From assembly GCA_905250025.1 (NCBI GenBank), contig CAJNOJ010000185.1:1-64000 (forward strand): a DNA stretch of 64,000 bases, in the 5' to 3' direction. Shown here piece by piece: positions 10,234-19,684 of this stretch (its first letter is position 1; each line of letters starts with the position of its first letter). The notes beneath the pieces are model-generated. The model had not been told where the DNA came from. It searched no databases and saw only the letters and a program-made list of their open reading frames with translations. The stretch is from Adineta ricciae. Lineage: Eukaryota; Rotifera; Eurotatoria; Adinetida; Adinetidae. Made by a program: the position numbers and the translations under genes.

Positions 10234-11100
10234 ACCTTAAATAGCTGTCACCTATGTTCGTGGAAAGCAACGATTAATTTCTAACCAAGAAGTCTTAAAG
10301 CTCCATAAAAATCACAAAGTTTGCTCTTAAAAATATTATTCTGGAAATCGACGACTAGTCGGTCGGCCACTCGCGGCTAGCCGTTACATGTACATTTTCA
10401 CTCTTCCATTTAGTCTAGAGTCACTTTTGAAACTAATTCATTCATTCTTCTCTATTCCCTGTTTAAAAGTCACCCTCTTTGTGCTACTGTGACTGTCGAA
10501 GACAACACCTGACAAGGGAAACAGTATTTTGAATGACTGGCATCAGATGATATTCGTATAGTATAGATGTATATAAAAGTGTGTGATCTCAGTAATATAC
10601 TGATGACTATGGAGATCCAGCGATCGGACGTCAGTCAGCTATTACATTTTTTGTTCTACATATTGCCGCTTAAAACATTATTATCTAAAAATTGATCCTT
10701 TGTCGCAAAAAAGGCTTAGAAGGTGTTCATGAAAAAACTAACACCGTATTCGAGATCCTCGACCTCGATTACCCTTCGGTCGACCCTTACTCAGGAACAA
10801 AAAAAATTTCATTACTCAATTAGTTAATTAGCTAATTAGCTGATTGGAATTTCGAAAAACTAACCTCTGATTCGTGATCCTCGGCCTCGATTACCCTTCG
10901 GCCAACCCTTACTCGCCAACAAAAAAAAATCATTACTTAATTAGTTAATTAGCTAATTAGCTGATTGGAATTTCGAGAAACTAACCTCGGATTCGAGATC
11001 CTCGACCCCGATTACCTTTCGGTCAACCCTTCTTAGTCAGAGATGTAGATTGCTTTTTCGTTAGTGTAAAGTACGTGAACGGACGAACGTACGGACGAAC
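10234..11100. mobile_element. Dispersed repeat element, copy A
   Basis: This segment shares colinear blocks with the reverse complement of about 62820-63530: the GGTCGGCCACTCGCGGCTAG block (10358-10390), the CATCAGATGATATT block (near 10540) and the TTAGTTAATTAGCTAATTAG block. It contains about two and a half copies of a 121-bp unit and ends in an ACGGACGA-type minisatellite. No protein is visible, so it is probably a non-autonomous element. The left boundary is lost at the N at 10233. Confidence 0.65.
10736..11036. repeat. 121-bp tandem repeat, about 2.5 units
   Basis: TGATTGGAATTTCG recurs at 10841 and 10962 (period 121). Three copies of a half-unit, around TTCGAGATCCTCGACC and CGATTACCCTTCGGTC, start near 10739, 10860 and 10982. 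One related unit, inverted, is at about 62945-63080, and a weaker relative is at about 53835-53960. Confidence 0.8.
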
Positions 11101-12199
11101 GTACGGACGAACGAACGAACTTTAGCTCAAATTCTTTGTATACCCTCCTTTCAGTAGAGGGAACTAATATCAATAGGAGCTGCATTAAGTAAATTAACAT
11201 TAATAGAAGATTGATCGAACAACTAAAAGAATAAATTGTTTTGTGAGATTTGTTTTCATTAACTCTATTTGAGTTGAAATATTTGAAAAGTTCTTCTACC
11301 TGACGTCGTAATCGCATTTGACATGTTAAATCGTAACGACCTGGAAGTAAATTATCCCATAAAGGTATTTTATTGAAAAAGAAAAGTGTTAAATGGTGAG
11401 CAATTGATGAGTCATGAGATTTTATAATAGAAATTCCACCATCATCGTCAATCTTCACTGGTTTTAGTTGAATTATTGGACTTATACATTCTCTAAAAAT
11501 CATATCATCAACAGATAAACAACGACAATTATCAATTAGATAAGAATAAATAAGTATACCAATCGGTACTAAAATGCTTTTCTTATTTAATCTAAGAAGA
11601 AAAAAAAGTTATTAGAATAGTTAAATACAAATGTAATATTATTTGAAAGAAAAAACTTTGATTCCTTTTGATAAATATTTCTAATGAACAAAACAATTGC
11701 TCACCGATAATAATATAAACGAAATAATTTCGATGATAATAGAATTGAACCATCTAACATTGGAACATGATAAAACAATCGAATACGATTTGGATACATA
11801 AATCGTCTGTAGGCAAAAAAGCCACGTATATCTTTTTTTTGCAGAAGTAAAATGAGTATACCAAGAATAAAACTGTCCCAGATTGAGAAATTTTTCATAG
11901 AAAACTGGGTAAATTTTGATTTCTGATAGAAGTCTTTGAGAAAATCGTTCATTCTCGAAAATAATTGCATTTTCATCTTCACTTTCATCTTCATCCATTA
12001 AATCTCTTATTGATCGATAAAGAGCAATTGATTTACATTTCAATTGAATTAAATAAAACCACAAAGATGATTCACGTGACCATAACATATGACGCAACGT
12101 TTGACATGTTGATGATAATTGAGCTATTTCACCTACTGATAAATGTTGACAAATATTAAACCAACAAAGATCTGGCAATTCGATTGAAGAATCAATCAT
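11033..12199 (-). CDS. F-box protein, probably intact apart from one homopolymer frameshift
   Basis: Exon 12199-11705 starts at an ATG directly preceded by TTTTTTCTAG on the minus strand, an acceptor-like site. The N-terminus is a clear F-box: ELPDLCWFNICQHLSVGEIAQLSSTCQTLR is its core, followed by LWSRESSLWF, which in the family binds Skp1. A stretch of eight T at 11833-11840 breaks the frame. Reading one base fewer joins ...YSWYTHFTSAKK to DIRGFFAYRRFMYPN and makes the exon end in phase 2, matching the next exon (11591 downward). So the extra base may be a sequencing error. The second exon carries about 150 residues of unrecognised sequence and runs into the repeat element near 11150. The role as an SCF adaptor is inferred from the F-box alone. 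Confidence 0.6.
11066..11120. repeat. ACGGACGA/ACGAACGT-type minisatellite
   Basis: The 8-bp units GGACGAAC/GTACGGAC are repeated. On the minus strand they read through as Arg-Ser-Ser-Val repeats at the end of the F-box frame, so the last residues of that frame are repeat-derived. Confidence 0.7.
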
Positions 12200-12538
12200 C
12201 TAGAAAAAAAAGAGAAGATTTTAGAGCAAATTTTATACAAATAATTAATCATAGAAAATATAGAAAAGAAATTTTTAACAAGAATATCTGACTAGATAGT
12301 TTACTGATTGTTCATACGAGATTGAATATCCAACCATACTTTAATGATCGAAGACAAATAGATTGAAATATTTCATATAATAAGAGATGAATAACCAAAA
12401 ATATTCACCGAATTTATTTCTGAATTTGTATGACTATTCGTCGCTTCAATGGTAGTTTTGAGTAATTGCATTATACCAAGATATAGACCTCGTTCGAATT
12501 CTTCACATATTTGCATAATAATACGAATGTATTTGCAT
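12200..12538. other. Spacer upstream of the F-box gene
   Basis: AT-rich with no supported coding frame; an upstream exon of the F-box gene could lie here. Confidence 0.4.
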
Positions 12539-12862
12539 CCCAGGTCAACAAATCCGATGCTGGATCCGACCGTCCGACAAAATCCGATCGTCTTCCTGGA
12601 AACGGAATGTCATTGNTTGGAATCCGACTAGAAAAATCCCGTCGGTTGTTGCAAATTTTATGAGCGATCTTTCTAGCTATATTCTATGATGACCCTTAGA
12701 AAATCCAGGAAATCCATGTTTCGGATCCGATCGGATCCGAGACCGTCGGAATCCAATGCGATTCCGTCACCAGGATTTCATCGGATCCGTCGAATTCCTA
12801 TAGGATCCGATGGGATTCGATGGGATCCGGTGGGATCCGAGTATGGGATTGTTCGACCTGGG
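12539..12862. mobile_element. MITE-like element with CCCAGGTC terminal inverted repeats
   Basis: Left end CCCAGGTCAACAAATCC and right end GGATTGTTCGACCTGGG are imperfect inverted repeats. The interior is rich in GGATCCGATGGGAT-type direct repeats. The left half matches, inverted, the 139-bp element at 25975-26113. A single N at 12616 within it and the lack of a matching target duplication suggest that two copies were joined in assembly. No coding capacity. Confidence 0.65.
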
Positions 12863-13140
12863 TCATAACAGTATTGAACAAAGAAGATTGAATATCAATG
12901 TTCATAGTGAAAAAAATGCCCGAAATATACTTAATGTACAGTGGATAAGAGAAGATCTTAACTGAACTATAAAAAAAGTTAATAAAGTGAATAAAGAACA
13001 AGCAAAGAATAGTTTGATTAACCAAAATCATTCAACTAATCATATCTCTTTTGATTCTATAAAATATTCGAATGTTTAGAATGACATCTATTTAACATCA
13101 TGTTATAGATATTCTTCTCTGTTCATTAACTTCTATGTGT

Positions 13141-13323
13141 CGAGTACGATTCAAAATTTGATCAAAATGATTTTTTTTTTATAAAAATCTTTCAATTTAT
13201 TATTATATATTCTTAGCTTTTGAATATTTTAATTATGCTATTGCTGATTATTCATATTTTTTTCAATCACCTTTACTTCGTAGTAAATTAAAAAATATGA
13301 TTTTAAGATTAAACATCAAATAA
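13141..13323 (+). pseudogene. Decayed 3' fragment of a GPCR paralogue
   Basis: From 13217 the translation FEYFNYAI ... FFQSPLLRSKLKNM parallels the last exon of the receptor at 6435-7600 (FEYFNHAI ... FLQSALLRSELKNM) and keeps a preceding TTCTTAG acceptor. Upstream only a stretch matching the penultimate exon (around TTTGATCAAAATGA) survives. It is part of a segmental duplication with the TM2 fragment next to it. Confidence 0.7.
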
Positions 13324-13363
13324 AATATATGAAAGAAGAATTAAATGAGGTTAAAAAAGAGAG

Positions 13364-13498
13364 TCATGGATTCCATGGAAGTAATTCTTGACCATTTCCA
13401 TCTGGAAATGCATTTGTTAATATTCTAATCCAATCAATTAACCACCATTACCAACACTTAAATAATACCAATCAGCACCAAAAAGTCCAAGAAAAAAG
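13364..13498 (-). pseudogene. Decayed fragment of the TM2-domain gene
   Basis: It matches the 3' end of the TM2 gene at 7742-7930 in order and orientation, but the segment coding for the start of the second helix (IAGAIFKMLTLGGFG in the parent) is deleted. The 5' part, signal peptide and EGF-like region are missing. Confidence 0.75.
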
Positions 13499-13499
13499 A

Positions 13500-14170
13500 T
13501 TTGATGCGTTATAGCATTTTCCCGGAAACTCAAATTTGCCTTTATATCGAACGAGATGAGAGAGAGGAAAACAAACAATGGATAGACTGGTTATAAAGCT
13601 GGCAGAAGAGAGAAGAGACGCATGTCTTATGTCTCGTAAAGAAAAGATTGCGATGCGTTGGAGGGTAGTGTAGTGGTGGTTATCTTCGAATGAACGTCGA
13701 CGTATATGTGCAGGAACGAGCCGATGTATACGTCGATACTCGTATTTTCTTCGTTCTTGATCAAACGTTTTGTACGTGATTCCGATATAACAATTTTCGT
13801 ACAGATTCGGCCCACCTAAGAATGATCTATGTTCTCGACGCTAACGTTAATAGTGCGGAGGGTGTTGTTTCACGCTGCCGTTAACATAGCGAATAGAACG
13901 GATGAAATCGAACATGTGTACGTCACGTATAGTCGTTAACTGTCTTCACGATGAGAGTCAGGAAGATGGTCGGGTTGTCGTCATAATCTGTGGAGTGATG
14001 TGTTGTCGGAGAAGTAGTCGGTGTCAGTAGTCATTTGTCGTGGATCTGCTGTCCATATGTGAAACGACGCACATTGTCCTATAGCATTGTAGCTGGTGTT
14101 ATGTCATAGTTGGTCTGCGATGTCTTGAAGGTGTTTGAGGAGTGTTTGGTCTTTGTTGGATATGGCTGTG
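13500..14170. other. Higher-GC spacer, probably mobile-element derived
   Basis: Composition differs from the AT-rich single-copy DNA around it, and the segment adjoins a retrotransposon remnant. No continuous coding frame was found. Confidence 0.35.
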
Positions 14171-14857
14171 TTAATAGACTTGTGCAGCAATGATGTTGCA
14201 TATTCTTTGATTTTCGGGTATTTTGGTTATCCGATGTACATATTCGACAGAAGTATAGATCGGCAGGCCGAGGGTAGCGTGAAGCGCTTTGTTTTGGATG
14301 ATTTGAAGCCGATCCCATACTTTGTCGTTTGCTGTTAGTAAAACGGGATATCCATATGTCATCACTGGTCTTGCAATCGCTTTGAAGATGTTTATCATCG
14401 TCTTTTGGTTAGGTTCTTGCGCTGATTTGGCTAAGTATCGTAGAAGACTAATGCGTCCAGCCATTTTCGATTCGAGATGTTGAAGATGATTTCTCCACTT
14501 TGATTGTTTTGTCGATAATTACATCCAAGTATTGGGTTGCATCCAAAGGTTTGATGANCTTTGAAGATGTTTATCATCGTCTTTTGGTTAGGTTCTTGCG
14601 CTGATTTGGCTAAGTATCGTAGAAGACTAATGCGTCCAGCCATTTTCGATTCGAGATGTTGAAGATGATTTCTCCACTTTGATTGTTTTGTCGATAATTA
14701 CATCCAAGTATTGGGTTGCATCCAAAGGTTTGATGATAGTTTTTTCGACTTTGACTTCTACTGGATGCTTGTATTTCTTTCTTGGGTGAAGTCTAAAGTG
14801 AATTCGTTGAAGGATGTTCAGGATTTGCTGTTGAATGCGCAGGTAGGCGTCACCGGG
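14171..14857 (-). mobile_element. Remnant of a non-LTR retrotransposon, C-terminal reverse transcriptase region
   Basis: On the minus strand, from 14857, the frame reads GDAYLRIQQQILNILQRIHF ... TQYLDVIIDKTIK. After a +1 frameshift it continues LQHLESKMAGRISLLRYLAK ... IARPVMTYGYPVLL ... LQIIQNKALHATLGLP. The Y-L-D/G-V-x-I/L-D, R-P-V-x-T-Y-G and QNKALR-like signatures are typical of the C-terminal half of Jockey-type elements. The catalytic FADD box and the endonuclease are absent. The internal repeat at 14559-14736 is an assembly artefact. Confidence 0.75.
14380..14736. repeat. Exact 178-bp duplication around a single N (false duplication)
   Basis: 14380-14557 and 14559-14736 appear identical over 178 bp and are separated by one N at 14558. 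That is the signature of two overlapping contig ends placed side by side instead of being merged. Confidence 0.85.
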
Positions 14858-15296
14858 CTAAAAGAAAAAAATATTACTAATGACGAATAGATGGAAAAGA
14901 CATCAATTTCATAATATTTATCTCTATTGAATGTATGTACACTAGAAGTCTGTGATTTTCCTGTGCAAACCGTGTTATAAATTATTTTCTCATTGGAAGA
15001 TACAATACATATGGATGACAACACTTACAAGATCTGAATCGTTGCACCCAAATTGATCATTTCGGCGGCTGGGTCCTTCTAAATCTGAATCGGTTTCGGT
15101 ACAGTTTTTCTCGATTCCGACCGAATTCAGCAGGTTTCAATCGGATTCGCCAAATTCCTTGCCGCCGAATCTCGGCCGGAAGTTAAAAGGATATTTTCGG
15201 TCACTTCCTGACCGTTTTCAGCTCAGAGTTGGCAGGAACCAACCGAGCTGCAATCATCTGGGTTGATGTGGGGTATTTTTAGTAGTAAAAACTTAC
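14858..15296. other. Spacer or putative intron holding a GC-rich repeat fragment
   Basis: It lies between a GTAAGT donor (minus strand, 15296 downward) and a TTTCTTTTAG acceptor at 14858. The segment 15040-15200 (GATTCCGACCGAATTCAGC and similar) resembles the GATTCCG-rich MITE interior. Confidence 0.4.
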
Positions 15297-15389
15297 AGAA
15301 CCACCTCGAACTGCAGATCGTGCCCGGAACCGGGAAATAGATGGAAGGACGGTGTCGTATGATGGAGGAGGAGAATTGGAGTTTGCCAT
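15297..15389 (-). CDS. Candidate first exon with a PPxY-type motif
   Basis: ATG at 15389 opens MANSNSPPPSYDTV and continues for 31 codons to a perfect GTAAGT donor in phase 0. PPPSY is a WW-domain ligand motif, common at the N-termini of small membrane adaptors. The next in-phase acceptor, at 14858, would join it to the retrotransposon remnant. So either the real downstream exons are lost in this patchy region, or the remnant is spliced to a host exon. Function cannot be stated. Confidence 0.4.
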
Positions 15390-16329
15390 GTAAAACAGAG
15401 AAGTAAACGAATAATACCAATTCATTACTAAATATAGACGATGCATTATTCGATCATTGAATTTAAATAACTCTTCTTATCGACTTCTTTGCTTTTCTTT
15501 TTTTCTTTGTACATATCCAATTCAATTTCGATGAATATTATCCGTAGACGGCGTGCTTCGTGTGCGGTAGTATATGGCGTGGTCTAACAGATTTTATCTT
15601 TTTATTCTTTTGTCAATGATTAACTTTCGATCATAAGAACTACTATATATGTATCGAAAAATAGTTTTTTCCTATCGATAATCCATTCATATTTAAACGA
15701 CAAATATGATAGCAAACTATTCCTTTCATTTCATTTCGTATTGATGAGATCAATTTTCAAAGAAATTAAGAATGCAACTATCATTTCACTTCAAAGATAT
15801 TGTTCATCAGCAAAAGAAAAAGAAAACAAATCATTTTTTTATTATGAATTGAATTGAACCTTAGCTTTTCTACGTAGCATAATCATCAAAATAGAATTTT
15901 CGTTGAACGGATTGAAAAAATTTTGAAATTATCTTTTATTATTCTCCATTGAGAATTTCCCTTTCATATCAATGATAATACTGTCATATGAAAAATAGAT
16001 TTAGAATTATTTTTGAAGGATAGTTTTGTGTCATTTAACAATCAGTCGGAAGGTATAGATCAATTATCTAACAAACTCTTTCATAAGAAATATAGTTGAA
16101 AAATCCTTATGATGTAAAGCAATTTCCTACTCATTACTTGAATATTTGTATTTAAACAAGTTTTCTCGTCTCAAAACAAGTTACGTAATACTTTTGAATT
16201 GTTCACTTTAATGTATGTTCTCAAATCTTGCAATAAAGATATCTTCCAAACAAATGAACAATAAACTTCTGAGAAACTTGGTTTTTTGTTTATTAAATTG
16301 TTTTTCAAAAAAATATATGATTAATTTGN
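15390..16329. other. AT-rich spacer ending at a single N
   Basis: No gene is supported. The single N at 16329 marks another contig join just before the next gene fragment. Confidence 0.4.
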
Positions 16330-16338
16330 ATACGTGAT

Positions 16339-16692
16339 GTGAGATGTGATAATGAACATATTTGTTTATCAATAATGCAAATGGATGATCTAAAATGGAG
16401 ATTAGATTTAATGTCACGTGATATGGTCAGGGTTCGACGTGGTGTTGCCATGGATTCCGGTGAAAATCAACACAAGTTCTTTTCCATGCTGATTCCATTA
16501 CAAGACCAACGTTGGTTATTCGTCAACTGGTTTACGAACAAACTTTGGATTGTTGATCAACAAGGAAAAACCAGACTGATGAAAGAGACAAAGATTAAAA
16601 ATATTCGAAATATTTCTGTTTCGCCTGATTCGTCAATAATGGCACTTCGAACGGAAAAGCCAAATACATTGAAAATATATAAACTTGACTAG
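16339..16692 (+). CDS. C-terminal fragment of a beta-propeller-like protein
   Basis: The open frame ends MEDDL-like with an in-frame TAG. Phrases such as RWLFVNWFTNKLWIVDQQG and ISVSPDSSIMALRT have the spacing of propeller blades (WD/NHL-like: a hydrophobic strand, then D-x-x-G, then S-P-D). It begins 10 bp after the N at 16329 with no credible start context, so the N-terminal part of the gene is missing. Confidence 0.5.
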   Translation: MRCDNEHICLSIMQMDDLKWRLDLMSRDMVRVRRGVAMDSGENQHKFFSMLIPLQDQRWLFVNWFTNKLWIVDQQGKTRLMKETKIKNIRNISVSPDSSIMALRTEKPNTLKIYKLD

Positions 16693-17744
16693 AAGGTTTT
16701 CTTTTTCTTCTCCTTTCGTGTGGATGTCGTCTCTTGTGATTAATTAATCAAATAGAATATTTGAATGATATCCTTCGAAAAGAAGATTTCGTAGGGACGA
16801 ACAGATCTGTCAAAGTTTCTAATGTTTTGAAGAATACTGGTTTTTTGAGACAAACCTATTCCTTTCATTTGAACTTTTCTTTGGTAATCAAGATGAAGAT
16901 CGAGACGAATTCATTATGATCCTGTAGATGTACGAAAGCTGCCTGGAATCGATTATCGGACTCTTGATGTCAAAGCAATGAAACCATACTGTGTGCTTTC
17001 TATCACGTGCTATCGATATGAGGCGACAATCACTACGAAATATCAGTTAGGTGCACATGCGTCGATTCGTTGTTATCGGAAAATAACAATTGTATTCGTG
17101 ACACCGATTATCGGATGTTCGAAAAGACTTACGTCGAATAGAAAGATAGTTTCTAGTGTAGTATCATGATATCTTTCGCTCACCCAGACGAAGAGTAGCC
17201 AGGGTGACTATATGAAAAGAAAAAGGAAAGAAAAGATTCGTTATACGATACTTTTCCACAATTTCGTATGCATGTCGCAGAGAGAGATAAATACCCGTAT
17301 ACATGTTAGTATCCTGCACATATGAAGAGATTATTTTATCCAAAAATTCACATAGATTGTCATTTGATGTGTGTCCAATAAAGCTTATGCATGGCTAAAC
17401 GCATACCAACTTGTACATATGAAAAGGAGATGAATCTTTTATCTTGTATTTTTAGATGTCCCATCCACTGGCAGAATTGAAGAAAATGGTGAACAGCTTC
17501 ATGCATGCTCATCAAGTGAGCATGATAAACGAATGGAAAAAACAAAATTTGGTCAAAAATAGAAAAGGAAAAAGAGAGGATAATTACGCATGACACTATT
17601 TAACTTTAGCAATATCGAATAACTGATCTTTAGATGTGTAGAGAAACATCTCGATCACAGATTAGAACAGTAGGTGAAATTCTTTTCTCTCTCCATTCTT
17701 GTGTCGTTTTTTTCTTCGTGTGTAATGATCAGCGTTTCTTTTAG
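16693..17744. other. Spacer without a supported gene
   Basis: Short ORFs at 16978-17169 and 17360-17596 (minus) show no family signature. The latter part includes a pyrimidine tract leading to the acceptor at 17744. Confidence 0.4.
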
Positions 17745-17819
17745 GTCTTTCGTGTGCCCACTGAACTAGTCCATGCCATTTCGAACGACGATGACACTGA
17801 TTCGCATCCTGAAGTATAA
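17745..17819 (+). CDS. Possible terminal exon of an otherwise lost gene
   Basis: GTTTCTTTTAG acceptor followed by VFRVPTELVHAISNDDDTDS and a stop 24 codons in. The acidic tail and strong acceptor look like a genuine last exon, but no upstream exon could be joined. Confidence 0.25.
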   Translation, partial: VFRVPTELVHAISNDDDTDSHPEV

Positions 17820-18477
17820 TCAATCCGAATGGTTAGTTTAGACGATTTTTCTAATGCTTTAATAAAAGATCTTAATTTTTGTTTCCAGACATTGGCTATG
17901 AAGTTTCAACAAGAGTGGAACTCATACGGATGACATATCTTGCGTTTGAATTCGTACGAAGTCTCGGTCGGATGGCATATTCATGGTTCGATTCATTAAA
18001 ACGCGCTTTTTATCGTGGTTGATCTTGATAGAGTGTTATTCGAAGGAGATTTTATGAGACAAAAAAGATTTTCTTCATGTGTATCTGAAAAGAAATAAAT
18101 CTCTAACGACATTTGATGAGAAAGCAAAATTTCCTTTGAAAAGTTCTTTCAAAGATATTATTTCAATTTGGTTAAAAACCATGTTTATCCTAATGAACGT
18201 CTAGGATCAGTTGCGTGAATGATAGATGAGAAGAGATTGTTTTTAGTGATTCAATGTTCTTTTAATCAGAAGTGCACCTGAACAAACATACCGTTGAAAT
18301 GAACACAGGTCTCTTCTGAAGTCTATCTTGAAGAGAACCGTTCTCTTTTACGGAGTTACTCCCTTGACCAACGGGCATGTAATTCGATGCAGAATCAAAT
18401 TCTGCACGCGGAGAACATGTCGTATTCAACGGCAGAAATTTTCTTCCTGAAAAAAAAAGGCGTCCATACACCAGCAG
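17820..18477. other. Spacer without a supported gene
   Basis: No convincing coding or repeat structure. The minus-strand ORF at 18262-18471 has no recognisable motif but lies in frame order just downstream of the decayed frame described next. Confidence 0.35.
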
Positions 18478-18870
18478 TGGACCCCCTAGTAATGCACAGG
18501 TGCATGATTGAGGAAAGGCGGTGGATGATACGGTAGTTCTTTAGTTTGAACAGGGCACCTTGACTCAGACGGAGTGCTGCAGGTGTATATACTGTGTTGA
18601 AAGTGAAGTAGTGGCGTTTTACGGCAAAGAATTGTGTGTTTTGGGCAGGTGGCCGATTGATTTTTGGCTTTATGATAGTGTGGTTGGTGCTGTTGAAGGT
18701 TTTTGCTATGCGTTGCTAAAGTAGACGGTAGTTGGTAATTTTTTGATCCCCGATGTTAAAGTATGGAACGGTTTTGATTGATTTGAAACGGAGCTCGTTT
18801 CTGATTGTTCTTCGTAGTAGCTTCACATCGATGACATTTTTGGTGATTAGCAAACTTGTAGGTAAAGATG
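18478..18870 (-). pseudogene. Decayed coding segment, possibly retrotransposon ORF1
   Basis: Reading the minus strand from about 18870 gives a protein-like frame: SLLITKNVIDVKLL ... RFKSIKTVPYFNIGD, one in-frame stop, then TIIKPKINRPPAQ ... FNTVYTPAALRLSQG ... RLSSIMHLC. About 125 codons with a single stop is unlikely by chance in this AT-rich DNA. The composition resembles gag-like ORF1 proteins of non-LTR elements, but I recognise no zinc knuckle, so the assignment is weak. Confidence 0.3.
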
Positions 18871-18879
18871 AACATCTTC

Positions 18880-19684
18880 ATGTAATTATTTTAAGGTAAA
18901 CTTCATTTCCACTACGGTACATGCCATAAAGTACATGTGTTCGACAAACAGTGATGTTCTTGCAATCTGAATAATTTCCGGAGCTTTTTTCTTATCTTGC
19001 ATAAGCTCTGACAGTCGACCAAAGAGTCGTTTTGATCGCAGTTAGACACAAACTATTCTGGCATGAAAACTATCAAGGATAGTTCCTACGTGTGATCTGT
19101 TAATTTACACGAATGGAATTTGATAAAATACTCGAGATCCTCAAACTTGTCTATCTCTGATTGATGAATATGCAATGATAATATAGAAGTGAGTGAATTA
19201 AGTCAAAACAACGTTGTACTTTATAGAAAAGCCGACGTATGAGAGGTTAGAATAAAGGTTGTGAATCTCTACAAGATGATTATGTTCTAGTTGAACACTC
19301 TCGTTTATCGCCTGATAATATTTCTTATTCTGTAGAATATTAATCTCTAAAAATGATGAACAAAAACTATATTGTTAAGTAACTTTATCAATAAAGATTT
19401 ATTTCATGGAAGTTCATAATTGAAGATTATATTTACTTTTAACTAATATACAAGTAATTAGCATCTAATTGAACAGAAAAACACTTTTCTGTTTGACCTA
19501 CTAATGTAAGAGAATGAATGCGCAATTGAAAAGGTTTCATTTTTTACGCAAATCGAAACATTTGAAAAGAAAAAGATCATTTGAAGTAAAATCTTTTTTT
19601 ATATTTCAATATGAAAAAGAAATAAAATGGCACCTAGATTGAAATAAAAACTAGCATTATTCAATAAATAAAAAAATCGTTCTA
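18880..19684. other. Spacer without a supported gene
   Basis: AT-rich; contains the 3' flank of the gene on the minus strand that follows. No ORF of note. Confidence 0.4.

Noticed and set aside
10720..11040. CRISPR-like array
   Set aside because: The 121-bp units are repeated along their whole length without variable spacers, and the window is eukaryotic.
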